Numbered from the stretch's first letter, positions 47,720-59,027 are shown. The stretch: DNA of 64,000 nucleotides from Terrisporobacter sp. (GCA_029851945.1 JARKUZ010000047.1:1-64000), one strand, 5' to 3'. Translations and numbers: made by a program. Notes: generated by a model not told the origin, from the letters alone.

Positions 47720-48903
47720 ATGGGAGAAAGAATACTTTATTTAGACTTGGTTAATGGTATTTCCGGAGATATGACCATATCAAGTTTGTTAGATTTAGGG
47801 GTGCCTAAAGAAATATTCTTAGAAGAAATTAATAAACTAAGTATAAAAAAAGAATTTGAAATTAAGATTACACCTAAAAATGAAAGTGGAATACTTGGAA
47901 CGAATGTAGATGTGATAACTAAAGAAAATAATCCACATAGGCATTTAGTAGATATATTTGAAATTATAGATTCTAGTTACTTAAATGATAATGTAAAAGA
48001 AATGGCTAAGAAAGTATTTCTTGTAATAGGTGAAGCAGAAGCTAAAGTACATGGAACGACTATAGATAAAATACATTTTCATGAAGTGGGAGCAATAGAT
48101 TCTATAGTTGATATAGTAGGTTCCTGTATTTTAATAGATTTACTTTGTATAGATAAGATATATGCAAGTACTGTTCCTCTTGGGTCAGGGTTTGTAAAAT
48201 GTGATCATGGACTTATGCCAGTACCAGCACCAGCAACATTAGAGATACTAAAAGGTGTACCAGTTAAGTTAAATAGCGTAAAAGGAGAATGTACAACTCC
48301 AACAGGAGCAGGAATAATAAAGGCTTTATGTAACGATTTTGTAGATGATATAGAGTTTGAAGTAGATAAGATAGGGTATGGAATAGGATATAAGAAGTTT
48401 GAAATACCAAATATGCTAAGAAGTATTCTAGGTATAAAAAAAAACAGGAAATAGTATATGAAATAATCACTAATATTGATGACATGTCATCAGAAATATA
48501 TTCGCACCTATATAATAAAATATTACAAAAAGGAGCTCTAGATATATATACTGAGAGTATATATATGAAAAAGAATAGACCAGCAGTAAAATTATCGGTT
48601 ATATGCAAAGAAGATGATTTAGAAAAAATAACCGAACATTTACTAAAAGAAACATCTACTTTTGGAGTGAGATATTCTAAGTATGATAGAGTGATATTAA
48701 AAAGAGAATTTCGCAAAATTAAAACTATTTATGGAAAAGTATCTGTAAAGCTTGGGTACTACAAAGGGAATTTAATAAAAGTAACACCTGAGTACGAAGA
48801 CTGCATAAAAATAGCAGATAATCACGGGATATCGTTTACAAAAATTCTTCTAGAAATAAACAATATTATATATAAAGAATTTAATATAAAGATATTGACA
48901 TAA
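47720..48903 (+). CDS. larC: LarC, nickel-pincer cofactor nickel insertase, -1 frameshift product
   Basis: Inserts nickel into the pincer cofactor used by lactate racemase and relatives. The first frame (47720-48454, ending ILGIKKNRK) carries the N-terminal part (LDLVNGISGDMTISSLLDLG, HFHEVGAIDSIVDIVG); the second, in the -1 frame, carries the C-terminal part (TNIDDMSSEIYSHLYNKILQ, MKKNRP, VTPEYEDCIKIA). A -1 slip at the A AAA AAC heptamer joins them into 394 aa, the usual LarC length, without loss of conserved sequence. In Lactobacillus plantarum larC1/larC2 are joined by programmed frameshifting too. Treating them as two genes would be wrong. Confidence 0.9.
48439..48445 (+). promoter_or_regulatory. 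larC -1 frameshift heptamer
   Basis: A run of nine A then C (48436-48445) holds A AAA AAC in the correct phase: P-site AAA 48440-48442 and A-site AAC 48443-48445 re-pair one base back. A GATGACATGTCATC palindrome lies about 30 bases downstream; an upstream SD-like stimulator is weak. Confidence 0.87.
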
Positions 48904-48923
48904 ATAATAAATTTTGATAAATT
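48895..48923 (+). promoter_or_regulatory. Promoter of the guanine riboswitch-guaBA unit
   Basis: TTGACA (48895-48900, within the end of larC), 17 bases, TAAATT (48918-48923). Confidence 0.65.
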
Positions 48924-48967
48924 AGGATTTAACCTAAAGAAATTATTTATAAATGAATACATACCAT

Positions 48968-49038
48968 CACTCGTATATACTCAGAAATATGGTCTGAGAG
49001 TTTCTACCGAGATACCGTAAATATCTTGACTATGAGTG
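48968..49038 (+). ncRNA. Guanine riboswitch (purine aptamer)
   Basis: P1 is CACTCGTA (48968-48975) with TATGAGTG (49031-49038). Conserved blocks ATATGGTCTGAGAGTTTCTACC and the TACCGTAAATATCTTGACTATG core are present (each quoted in part). The discriminating base before TATGAG is C (49030), which pairs with guanine rather than adenine. Confidence 0.97.
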
Positions 49039-49124
49039 AAATTATTATCACAGAATATCGTATAAAGTAAACTTGTAGGCTGATTAAAATCCTTATAGGT
49101 TGGCTAGAATAGATATTTTGGAAG

Positions 49125-49182
49125 CCTGTATAGTAATTTCACTTTTATGAGAATAAGACGAAGTTATTATACAGGTTTTTTT
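49125..49182 (+). terminator. Expression-platform terminator of the guanine riboswitch
   Basis: CCTGTATAGTAA / TTATTATACAGG stem (one G-U) followed by TTTTTTT. An intervening hairpin-prone segment (49075-49110) offers the antiterminator. Confidence 0.85.
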
Positions 49183-49205
49183 GTATACATTTATAACACG
49201 AATAA

Positions 49206-50729
<1,524 letters not shown>

Positions 50730-50730
50730 T

Positions 50731-52263
50731 ATGAAGCATGAATTAGTACTTGTTGTTGACTTCGGAGGTCAATACAATCAATTAATAGCAAGAAGAGTAA
50801 GAGAAAATAACGTATATTGTGAAATAATACCATATACGACTCCTATAGAGAAAATAAAAGAAAAAAATCCAAAGGGTATAATATTTACAGGAGGACCTAA
50901 TAGTGCATATTTAGAAGATTCTCCAAAAATAGCTAAGGAAATATTTGAAATAGGTGTACCAATACTTGGAATCTGTTACGGTATACAAGTAATGGCTCAC
51001 ATATTAGGTGGTAATGTAAGAAAAGGAAATACTAGTGAAAAAGAGTATGGAAAAACATCAATAACTTATGAAAAATCAGCTATATTTGAAGGTATAACTA
51101 CAAGTACAGTATGGATGAGCCATACGGACTTAATAGATGTTTTACCAGAAGGTTTCAAATCAATAGCTTACACTGCTGATTGTCCAGTAGCAGCTATGGA
51201 AAATGCTGAACTGAACTTATATGGAGTACAATTCCATCCAGAAGTTGAACATTGTTTAGAAGGAGATATAGTTCTTAAAAACTTCTTATACAATGTATGT
51301 AAGGTAAGTGGAGATTGGACAACAGATTCTTTCATAGCAGATAAAATAAAAGAATTAAAAGAAACAATCGGAGATAAAAAAGTTTTATGTGCATTAAGTG
51401 GTGGAGTTGACTCATCAGTTGCTGCAGTACTTGTTCATAGAGCTATAGGAGATAACTTAACTTGTGTATTCGTTGATCATGGTTTACTTAGAAAAAATGA
51501 AGGTGATGATGTCGAAAGAATATTCAGAGATAAGTTTGATATGAACTTAATAAGAGTAAATTGTGAAGACAGATTCTTAGGAAAATTAAAAGGAATAACT
51601 GAACCAGAAGCTAAGAGAAAAATAATAGGTGAAGAATTCATAAGAGTATTCGAAGAAGAATCTTCAAAGTTAGGAAAAATGGACTTCTTAGTTCAAGGAA
51701 CTATATACCCAGACGTAGTAGAAAGTGGACATGGAGAAGCTGCTACTATAAAATCTCACCATAACGTAGGTGGAATACCTGAAGATATAGAATTCCAAAT
51801 AGTAGAACCATTAAGAGAATTATTTAAAGATGAAGTTAGAAAAATAGGTTTAGAACTTGGAATAGATGAAGCTTTAATATTCAGACATCCATTCCCAGGA
51901 CCAGGTCTTGGTATAAGAGTTATAGGAGAAGTTACTAAAGAAAGATGTGATATCTTAAGAGAAGCTGATGCTATATACATGGATGAATTAAAAAAAGCTG
52001 GATTATATAAAGAAATATGGCAAGCATTCGCTACTTTACCAGATGTTAAAACTGTTGGAGTTATGGGAGATGAAAGAACTTATGCTTACTTAGTAGGTTT
52101 AAGAGCTGTTACATCTTCTGACGGGATGACTTCTGACTGGTACAAAATGCCATATGATGTTTTAGAGAAAATATCAAATAGAATAGTAAATGAAGTTGAT
52201 GGAGCAAATAGAGTTGTTTATGATATAACTTCTAAGCCTCCAGGAACTATAGAATGGGAATAA
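50731..52263 (+). CDS. guaA: GMP synthase (glutamine-hydrolysing)
   Basis: Amination of XMP to GMP. N-terminal class I glutamine amidotransferase with nucleophile GICYGIQVM and [11 protein letters not shown]-pyrophosphatase P-loop [13 protein letters not shown]-terminal dimerisation domain ending KPPGTIEWE. 510 aa. Co-transcribed with guaB, so guanine shuts off both through the riboswitch. Confidence 0.97.
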   Translation: MKHELVLVVDFGGQYNQLIARRVRENNVYCEIIPYTTPIEKIKEKNPKGIIFTGGPNSAYLEDSPKIAKEIFEIGVPILGICYGIQVMAHILGGNVRKGNTSEKEYGKTSITYEKSAIFEGITTSTVWMSHTDLIDVLPEGFKSIAYTADCPVAAMENAELNLYGVQFHPEVEHCLEGDIVLKNFLYNVCKVSGDWTTDSFIADKIKELKETIGDKKVLCALSGGVDSSVAAVLVHRAIGDNLTCVFVDHGLLRKNEGDDVERIFRDKFDMNLIRVNCEDRFLGKLKGITEPEAKRKIIGEEFIRVFEEESSKLGKMDFLVQGTIYPDVVESGHGEAATIKSHHNVGGIPEDIEFQIVEPLRELFKDEVRKIGLELGIDEALIFRHPFPGPGLGIRVIGEVTKERCDILREADAIYMDELKKAGLYKEIWQAFATLPDVKTVGVMGDERTYAYLVGLRAVTSSDGMTSDWYKMPYDVLEKISNRIVNEVDGANRVVYDITSKPPGTIEWE

Positions 52264-52301
52264 GATTATAATATAATTACTTCATATACACTTTACATTA
52301 T

Positions 52302-52334
52302 AAAAATAAAAGGCTATAAGCCTTTTATTTTTAT
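52302..52334 (+). terminator. Terminator of guaBA
   Basis: AAAAATAAAAGGCT-ATA-AGCCTTTTATTTTT stem with T-rich tail. Confidence 0.88.
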
Positions 52335-52422
52335 AAAACTATCGACAAAATATTACATTATAAAATAAAAAATAATATAAAATTGAAAAAATTCTGAAAT
52401 GTTAATTATAGGAGGCGTATAA

Positions 52423-53760
52423 ATGAAAAATACGGTAAAAAATAACCAAGGAAAAGTTAATGTTTTAGAAAAAATATTTAAGCTTAGCGAAAATAATTCA
52501 AATGTTAAAACAGAAGTATTAGCAGGGATTACTACATTTATGACAATTGCATATATATTAGTTGTAAATCCTACAATACTAGGACAAGCGGGTATGGACA
52601 AGGGAGCTGTTTTTACAGCCACGGCAATAGCATCGGCAATAGGATGCTTAATAATGGGATTACTTGCTAATTACCCAATAATATTAGCGCCAAGTATGGG
52701 TATAAATGCATTCTTTACTTATACAGTAGTTTTAGGTATGGGATATAGTTGGCAATTTGCTCTATGTGCAATGTTTATAGAAGGTATCATATTTGTTTTA
52801 TTAACAGTAACTAATATTAGAGAGAAAATCATAGAGTGTATGCCAGATGTTTTAAAACATGCTATAACAGCTGGAATAGGTTTATTTATAACGTTTATAG
52901 GATTTGTTAATGCAGGAATAATACGACAAGGTGGAGCTATTATATCCCTTGGAAATGTTAAGTCTCCGACAGTTATACTTGCTATAGTTGGTTTGATAAT
53001 TGCTGCAACACTATTAATAAGAAAAGTAAATGGAGCATTTTTAATATCTATAATAATAACATCAGCAATAGGTATGTTATTTGCAATAGTACCAATGCCG
53101 CAAGGAGTTATAGATGTACCACCATCTATACAACCAGTATTTATGAAAGTATTTGAAGTAGGAAAAGCTGATATTTTTAGCTTAGATATGTTAGTAATAG
53201 TATTAACTCTTTTATTTGTTAATATGTTTGACTCTATAGGATTTTTATTAGGTATAGCTGATAGAGCTAATCTAATAGATGAAAATGGAAATATGCCAGG
53301 AGTAAAAAAAGCATTATTAGCTGAATCAGTTTCAACTACTATATCTTCAGTGCTAGGAACATCTACACTTGCCACTACAGTAGAAAGTGGTGCTGGAATA
53401 GCTGTAGGTGGTAGAACTGGATTAACTTCAATTGTTACAGCAATACTATTTTTTATATCATTATTCTTCGCACCTTTATTTACATCAATACCAGCTCAAG
53501 CTACAGCTCCAGTACTTATACTAGTTGGGTTTATGATGGCAAGTTCTATAATTAGAATAAACTTTGATGATTTAACAGATGCAATACCAGCCTTTATAAC
53601 ATTTATAGTAATGCCTTTATCATATAGCGTTGCAGACGGAATAATGTTTGGGATAGTATCTTATACAGTATTAAAATTATTATCAGGAAGAAAAGATGAA
53701 GCAAAAACATCTTTAATAGTATTATCAATAGTATTTATATTAAAATTTGCACTACTATAA
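52423..53760 (+). CDS. NCS2 family purine permease (first copy)
   Basis: 445-aa proton symporter of the AzgA/PbuG branch (hypoxanthine/guanine/adenine). VKTEVLAGITTFMTIAYILV at the start, ANYPIILAPSMGINAFFTYT and AQATAPVLILVGFMMASSII are diagnostic; ~12-13 hydrophobic segments. It lies after guaA and its terminator with SD AGGAGG. Unlike the second copy it lacks clear CGAA...TTCG pairs upstream. Confidence 0.92.
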   Translation: MKNTVKNNQGKVNVLEKIFKLSENNSNVKTEVLAGITTFMTIAYILVVNPTILGQAGMDKGAVFTATAIASAIGCLIMGLLANYPIILAPSMGINAFFTYTVVLGMGYSWQFALCAMFIEGIIFVLLTVTNIREKIIECMPDVLKHAITAGIGLFITFIGFVNAGIIRQGGAIISLGNVKSPTVILAIVGLIIAATLLIRKVNGAFLISIIITSAIGMLFAIVPMPQGVIDVPPSIQPVFMKVFEVGKADIFSLDMLVIVLTLLFVNMFDSIGFLLGIADRANLIDENGNMPGVKKALLAESVSTTISSVLGTSTLATTVESGAGIAVGGRTGLTSIVTAILFFISLFFAPLFTSIPAQATAPVLILVGFMMASSIIRINFDDLTDAIPAFITFIVMPLSYSVADGIMFGIVSYTVLKLLSGRKDEAKTSLIVLSIVFILKFALL

Positions 53761-53839
53761 AATCAATAAATTAAGAATATAAATTAGATATACTAAGCAA
53801 TATAGACATATATGAAAAAATACATCAGGAGGAAAAAAT

Positions 53840-54862
53840 ATGAAATTTAAAAAAATAACAGCATTAAGTACAGCTATAATAGTAGCATCATTAAGTTTAG
53901 TTGGATGTGGTTCAGATTCTGCTAAAGGTGAAAAAGAAACTATAAAAGTAGGTATGGTGGCAGATGTTGGAGGAATAAATGACGAATCATTCAACCAATC
54001 AGCATATGAAGGTCTTAAACAAGCTGAAAAGGAATTAGGTATAAAAGTAAAAGTTATAGAATCTAAACAAGCATCAGAATACATACAAAACATAGAAAGT
54101 GTTATAGATGAAGGTGTAGACTTAGTTATAGGTGTAGGAAACACTATGAAGGATGATATTAAGAAAGAAGCTGAAAGCTATCCAGATCAACAATTTGCAA
54201 TAATTGATGAAACTTATGAAGATATTCCAAAAAATGTAACACCAATACTATTTAAAGAAAATGAAGCAACATTCTTAGCAGGTCTTGTAGCAGGTAAGAT
54301 GACTAAAACTAATAATGTAGGATTCTTAGGTGGTATGGAAAATCCAATAATATCAAGATTTGAAAATGGATTTAAGTACGGAGTAAAAACTGCAAATCCA
54401 AACGCAAATATAAGTGTACAATATGCAGGTACATTTGGAGATGCGGCTAAAGGTAAATCAATAGCAAATCAAATGTACGGAAATAACACAGATATAATAT
54501 TATCAGCAGCAGGAGCTACTGGATTAGGTGCTATAGAAGCAGCTAAAGAGAAAGATAAGTATGCTATAGGAGTAGATAGAGATCAAAGTAATTTAGCACC
54601 AAAAAATGTATTAACATCAGCATTAAAGAAAGTTAATGTAGGTGTATATGATACAGTTAAAGAATTAGTAGAAGGTAAGTTAAAAGGTGGAGAAGAAAAA
54701 GTATACGGACTTAAGCAAGGTGGAGTTGGTATAGTAGAGAAAAAAGATGGATTAATCCCACAAGATGTATTAAACTATGTTAACGAAATGAAAGAAAAAG
54801 TTAAAAATGGAGAAATAAAAGTACCTACAACTACAGCAGAATATGAGAAAACTCAAGGATAA
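53840..54862 (+). CDS. BMP family (PnrA-like) nucleoside-binding lipoprotein
   Basis: 340-aa substrate-binding lipoprotein. Signal peptide with lipobox LVGC (Cys at about residue 23), then the BMP fold: VGMVADVGGINDESFNQSAY, LVIGVGNTMKDDI, GFLGGMENPIISRFENGFKY. This group binds purine nucleosides and normally works with an ABC permease (Nup/RbsA-like), but no ABC subunits are next to it. The purine-rich neighbourhood supports a nucleoside substrate. Confidence 0.88.
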   Translation: MKFKKITALSTAIIVASLSLVGCGSDSAKGEKETIKVGMVADVGGINDESFNQSAYEGLKQAEKELGIKVKVIESKQASEYIQNIESVIDEGVDLVIGVGNTMKDDIKKEAESYPDQQFAIIDETYEDIPKNVTPILFKENEATFLAGLVAGKMTKTNNVGFLGGMENPIISRFENGFKYGVKTANPNANISVQYAGTFGDAAKGKSIANQMYGNNTDIILSAAGATGLGAIEAAKEKDKYAIGVDRDQSNLAPKNVLTSALKKVNVGVYDTVKELVEGKLKGGEEKVYGLKQGGVGIVEKKDGLIPQDVLNYVNEMKEKVKNGEIKVPTTTAEYEKTQG

Positions 54863-54865
54863 ATC

Positions 54866-54900
54866 AAAAGCTAGAGCAAAATTATGCTCTAGCTTTTTTT
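54866..54900. terminator. Bidirectional terminator after the BMP gene
   Basis: AAAGCTAGAGCA / TGCTCTAGCTTT stem with a T-run; the convergent channel gene's stop codon lies inside it. Confidence 0.87.
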
Positions 54901-55755
54901 CTTTAAAGAAGAAAGTACATTACACATAGTATTTATATCATCTTCGCTTAAATCATCGAAGTTTTCCAATCTATTTACTATATCTAGTATAACCATATCT
55001 TTATATTCATCTTTACTAAATCTAGCACCAATAACTACATCTTTTAGGCTATCTTGAAGTAGAGAATGATGTTTTTTATGTTTTTTATGGTGATGTCTTA
55101 TATTTTCCTTTTTTATAAAATATGTAGATAGCGTAGAAGTAAGTGAACCTATAAATCCTATACCAAATATCATAAGAATCGATGCTACTATTCTACCGGA
55201 AAAAGTTTTAGGACATATATATCCATATCCTACTGTTGTAACAGTAACTATACTCCACCAAAGAGAATCTCCAATATCCCAATGTTCCAAATAGCTCATA
55301 GAAATAGAGCTTAGGAGTATTATTATAACAGCTATAAAAAGAGTATAACTAAAGTTATTAGTCCTTATTAAACGATAAAAATTACTATTGCTTCTTTTTA
55401 TTATGGCTAATATTCTTAGGGCCATGACTAATTTTAATAAGATTACATATTTTCCAATATGGAAATTACTTAAGTTTGATATATATACATATATCGTATG
55501 AAAAGGTATTATTGATACTAAATCTATCACGTTATTTTTTATAAAAAACTTTTTATTATTACTAATAATAAATCTAGTTACATAATCTATAACAAAAACT
55601 ATCCATATAAAGTATGCTACATTTGATAAAAGTAATGATGTTTTGAAGCTAATATGCATAGTTAATTGAATAATTAAAATACTAGCAATCAGTAATGAAA
55701 GCATTACCATAGTAAAATTATAGATAATTCGTTTTTTTCTTGTAATTACTAACAA
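54889..55755 (-). CDS. Potassium channel protein, six-transmembrane type
   Basis: 288 aa with six hydrophobic segments, an arginine/lysine-bearing S4-like segment (LVMALRILAIIKRSNSNFYR) and the pore helix plus selectivity filter TTVGYGY at residues 173-179. After S6 comes a histidine/lysine-rich stretch (RHHHKKHKKHH, ~220-230) and a ~58-residue acidic-helical tail. A voltage-gated or gated K+ channel is likely; the ligand, if any, is unknown. Start codon probably the ATG at 55755, with a weak GGGGG-type SD. Confidence 0.87.
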   Translation of the reverse strand: MLVITRKKRIIYNFTMVMLSLLIASILIIQLTMHISFKTSLLLSNVAYFIWIVFVIDYVTRFIISNNKKFFIKNNVIDLVSIIPFHTIYVYISNLSNFHIGKYVILLKLVMALRILAIIKRSNSNFYRLIRTNNFSYTLFIAVIIILLSSISMSYLEHWDIGDSLWWSIVTVTTVGYGYICPKTFSGRIVASILMIFGIGFIGSLTSTLSTYFIKKENIRHHHKKHKKHHSLLQDSLKDVVIGARFSKDEYKDMVILDIVNRLENFDDLSEDDINTMCNVLSSLKKKS

Positions 55756-55943
55756 AATAAAACCCCCGACTTATATATGTGATTTGAAATCGAATTATAT
55801 TAATAATAATTTTAAATTATAAAACACATAATGTCAAAATAACACTTATACGTGAAAAAATTATATATAAGGCAAAAATAAGTCTAAAAGAAGAACATTA
55901 GGAGTAAAATGGTATTAAAATCTAATTAAATTTAAATAAAATA

Positions 55944-56074
55944 CGAACTTAATTTTAAAATAGTAATAAAAAGTTCAAAAAAACTGTTGAAAAGAAATGT
56001 ACCTTATAATATAATCAATAATGTAAAGTTAAGTTAAAGACGAATTATTTAAATAATATTTAATTATAAATTCG
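55944..56074 (+). promoter_or_regulatory. Promoter and two candidate PurR box pairs before the second NCS2 gene
   Basis: Promoter TTGAAA (55987-55992), 17 bases, TATAAT (56010-56015). Two inverted pairs: CGAAC at 55944 with GTTCA (TTCA at 55974), and CGAA at 56041 with TTCG at 56071, each exactly 30 nt apart. This matches the spacing of paired PurBoxes bound by PurR in Bacillus. Assignment to PurR is inferred; purR is not in the window. Confidence 0.55.
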
Positions 56075-56089
56075 AAAATGGAGGTAAAA

Positions 56090-57418
56090 ATGCAGTCAAC
56101 TCAAACAATGAATAAGGGTGTTCTAGACAAAGTATTTAAACTATCAGAACATAACACAAACGTAAAGACTGAAGTTATAGCAGGAATAACGACATTCATG
56201 ACTATGGCATATATTTTAGTAGTTAACCAAAATATACTTGCAGATGCAGGGATGGATAAAGGTGCAGTATTTGCTGCAACAGCAATAGCAGCATTTATAG
56301 GAAGTTGTGCTATGGGATTTTTAGCAAACTATCCAATAGGTTTAGCACCAGGTATGGGACTTAATGCATTCTTTGCTTATACAGTAGTTCAAGGAATGGG
56401 TTACAGTTGGCAATTTGCTCTTTGCGCAGTATTAATAGAAGGAATTATATTTATATTACTTACAATAACTAATGTAAGAGAAAAAATAATAGATTGTATA
56501 CCAACTGCCTTAAAGCATGCAGTAACAGCAGGTATAGGATTATTTATAGCATTTATAGGATTAGCAAATGCAGGAATAGTAGTAAACGGAGCTACAATAC
56601 TTGCACTAGGAAACTTAAAAGATCCTTTAGTTTTACTAACTATATTTGGATTATTATTAACAGCAATACTAATAGCTAGAAATGTAAAAGGAGCATTTTT
56701 AGTAGCAATGCTTACTATATCTATTGTAGGAATGGTAGGTGGATTAGTTCCTCCTCCAGAAGGTGTAGTATCAGCTGCACCATCATTAAAGCCAGTATTT
56801 ATGCAAGCTTTCTCAGTTCCAATGGAACAAATATTTAGCTTTGATATGATAGTAGTTGTATTTACATTCTTATTTGTTGATTTATTTGATACAGTAGGAT
56901 GTTTAGTAGGGGTTGCTTCAAAGGGTGATATGCTAGATGAAAATGGTAAGTTACCAAAAGCTAAACAAGCATTATTTGCAGATGCAATAGCTACTACAGT
57001 AGGAGCATTACTTGGAACATCTACAGTAACAGCTTATGTAGAAAGTGCGGCAGGTATAGGTGAAGGTGGAAGAACTGGATTAACAGCAATAACTACAGGA
57101 ATATTATTCCTACTAGCATTATTCTTTGCTCCAGTATTTACAGCTATACCAACTCAAGCTACAGCTCCAGTACTTATACTAGTTGGAGTTATGATGGCAA
57201 GTTCATTAACTAAGATAGACTTCTCAGATTTTACAAATGCTATACCAGCATTCTTAACATTTGCTATGATGCCACTTGCATATAGTATAGCTGATGGAAT
57301 AATATTTGGTATAATATCATTTGTAGTTTTAAAGATAGCGACGAAAAGAACAAATGAAATAAATTTATCACTAATAATATTATCAATATTATTTATATGT
57401 AAGTTTATATTCTTATAA
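56090..57418 (+). CDS. NCS2 family purine permease (second copy)
   Basis: 442 aa, closely related to the copy at 52423-53760 over its whole length (shared VKTEV-AGITTFMT-AYILVVN start and QATAPVLILVG-MMASS). The ATG at 56078 is inside the SD GGAGG, so ATG 56090 is used. Own promoter with PurBox-like sites, terminator downstream. Probably guanine/hypoxanthine or adenine uptake. Confidence 0.92.
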   Translation: MQSTQTMNKGVLDKVFKLSEHNTNVKTEVIAGITTFMTMAYILVVNQNILADAGMDKGAVFAATAIAAFIGSCAMGFLANYPIGLAPGMGLNAFFAYTVVQGMGYSWQFALCAVLIEGIIFILLTITNVREKIIDCIPTALKHAVTAGIGLFIAFIGLANAGIVVNGATILALGNLKDPLVLLTIFGLLLTAILIARNVKGAFLVAMLTISIVGMVGGLVPPPEGVVSAAPSLKPVFMQAFSVPMEQIFSFDMIVVVFTFLFVDLFDTVGCLVGVASKGDMLDENGKLPKAKQALFADAIATTVGALLGTSTVTAYVESAAGIGEGGRTGLTAITTGILFLLALFFAPVFTAIPTQATAPVLILVGVMMASSLTKIDFSDFTNAIPAFLTFAMMPLAYSIADGIIFGIISFVVLKIATKRTNEINLSLIILSILFICKFIFL

Positions 57419-57422
57419 AATA

Positions 57423-57455
57423 ACAAAAAGCCACTCAGTGAGTGGCTTTTTTCAT
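57423..57455 (+). terminator. Terminator after second NCS2 gene
   Basis: AAAAAGCCACTCA / TGAGTGGCTTTTTT stem with T-run. Confidence 0.9.
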
Positions 57456-57619
57456 GCTAAGAAAATTATGAATTAAATTAATGATTAAATCTGTAGAGTA
57501 CATAAATTATAATTTATTACAAATTATCTAAAGTATAGTTAGAAATAGAAATAAATGTTAAACTAAAGATAGAAACATCTATGAGAAGAAGGTAATATAT
57601 AAAGGAGGGTGCATTTACT

Positions 57620-57964
57620 ATGTTTGGAATAATAGTAAATATATTTTTAATAGTCATGGGGATATATACTATATATTCAACAAATAAAGTAAGAAAGAAT
57701 GGGGTTATACCATCCTCTAATCTTACGTTTAGTTGTATAGAAAAAATGAAAGATAATGAGGAATATAAAAAATACTACATAAGACTTAATTACACTATAG
57801 GATTTTTACTAATAATAGAAGGGACTATATTCACTATAGATAAATATTATAAGCTACCAGAGATGTTAATTACAATTTTACTATTTTCATGTTTGATTTA
57901 TATGTTTACTATTATATGGAAAACATTTAGTTTTCTTCCTAGTTATAAGAACAAAAATAGATAA
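57620..57964 (+). CDS. Small membrane protein of unknown function
   Basis: 114 aa with three hydrophobic segments (~1-20, ~55-70, ~78-98). Strong SD AAAGGAGGG about ten bases before ATG, and its own terminator, so it is likely expressed. The first segment ends in IYTIYSTNKVRKNG. No family recognised. Confidence 0.65.
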   Translation: MFGIIVNIFLIVMGIYTIYSTNKVRKNGVIPSSNLTFSCIEKMKDNEEYKKYYIRLNYTIGFLLIIEGTIFTIDKYYKLPEMLITILLFSCLIYMFTIIWKTFSFLPSYKNKNR

Positions 57965-58008
57965 AAAAATAGCTACTTTTACATTTTTAAAAGTAGCTAT
58001 TTTTTATT
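57964..58008. terminator. Bidirectional terminator
   Basis: AAAAAATAGCTACTTTTA / TAAAAGTAGCTATTTTTT stem between convergent genes. Confidence 0.88.
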
Positions 58009-58019
58009 AACTATTTATA

Positions 58020-58673
58020 TTAGAATCTTAAATACTCTAACTCATTAGATAAGCTTATATTAAAAATATAAGATAAAGAAATTTCATTTAAGAAATCTTT
58101 TTTATCTTCGTCAGCTAATTTTATTAAATTAAGTTTTTGATGATACATCATGACAAATCCTCTTAAATCTTGTATTTGATCAAATACATAATAGTTAAGT
58201 CCTTTATCATCAATCTTGTATTTAGATTTAACTATTTCGAATATTGTTCTACCACCAAATAAATCTGCTAAATATCTAGTATATGCATGAGCAACTAATA
58301 AATTAGGATTTATTTTAGATAACTCATTTAATCTATTAACAAAGACCTTAGTTGAATCACAAATTTCCATTGAGTTAAATTTATCTCCTAATAAGAACTT
58401 AGAATCTTTTAATAAAGACTCAGCTCTAAAAACTTCGGGAGTTATAAATTCTTTTAAAACTTCATTATCTTCATGTTTTCTTAAATTATCTTCTATAGCT
58501 TTATATACAAAGTAAAGGTTGTAGATATACTCACCATATGTTTCAATAGTAGCATTACCATCTACTAATCTTTTTATGAACCCTGTATTCTCTGCCATAT
58601 CATGTAATTTTTTTGTGTCACTTTGAATTGTTTTTAGGAAATTCATATCCATAAAATCATCTTCTTTCTTCAT
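58020..58673 (-). CDS. Biliverdin-producing heme oxygenase-like protein
   Basis: HemO/HmuO-type fold, 217 aa (210 if the ATG at 58652 is used; neither has a good SD). The proximal histidine region TKKLHDMAENTGFI and the distal-helix motif HAYTRYLADLFGGR are conserved. The classic enzyme splits heme to biliverdin, CO and iron using O2, which is odd in an anaerobe; oxygen scavenging, heme detoxification or iron release on exposure are possible. Monocistronic, directly before the purE promoter region. Confidence 0.82.
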   Translation of the reverse strand: MKKEDDFMDMNFLKTIQSDTKKLHDMAENTGFIKRLVDGNATIETYGEYIYNLYFVYKAIEDNLRKHEDNEVLKEFITPEVFRAESLLKDSKFLLGDKFNSMEICDSTKVFVNRLNELSKINPNLLVAHAYTRYLADLFGGRTIFEIVKSKYKIDDKGLNYYVFDQIQDLRGFVMMYHQKLNLIKLADEDKKDFLNEISLSYIFNISLSNELEYLRF

Positions 58674-58924
58674 AATTTTGATTATCTACTAAATTTATAC
58701 CTAATAAGTAATAAGCTAAACCAAAATTATAAAAATTTTTATAATATAGACCGAAAAATGTTTAAAAATCAACTAAGTCGTTAGATAAATAAAGTAGAGG
58801 GTCTAATGAAAGATAATTTCATATAAAACATAATTTAATTATACATTTATCGAACAATATATAATTAAATTATGTAAATGATAATTAAATATCGAATTTA
58901 ATCAACAAAAAACAAAATAAATAC
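58674..58924. other. AT-rich spacer before the pur promoter
   Basis: About 250 bases with two CGAA motifs (58851, 58893) lacking a paired TTCG. No riboswitch is present before the pur operon: the purine aptamer signature is absent. Confidence 0.4.
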
Positions 58925-58983
58925 TTGATTATATGTGAATATTAATATAAAATTTAAATATAAAGTTCGAATTATAGTACGAA
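58925..58983 (+). promoter_or_regulatory. pur operon promoter with PurBox-like sites
   Basis: TTGATT (58925-58930), 17 bases, TAAAAT (58948-58953). A degenerate left half (TGAA at 58936) and TTCG at 58966 are 30 nt apart, bracketing the -10 and start; CGAATTA recurs at 58968 and 58980. Consistent with PurR-type repression. Confidence 0.5.
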
Positions 58984-59027
58984 TTAAATATATCGTATTT
59001 ATAATAAAAAAACGGAGGGAATTTAAA

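Noticed and set aside
48484..48903. Separate 139-aa gene after larC
   Set aside because: It is the C-terminal part of LarC reached by -1 frameshifting; the in-frame sequence continues upstream of this ATG to the slippery site.
52343..52376. PurBox pair before the first NCS2 gene
   Set aside because: Only a CGAC half-site is present with no TTCG partner 30-31 nt downstream.
52719..53375. 218-codon minus-strand ORF inside the first NCS2 gene
   Set aside because: Antisense shadow of a hydrophobic gene; composition and lack of start signals argue against it.
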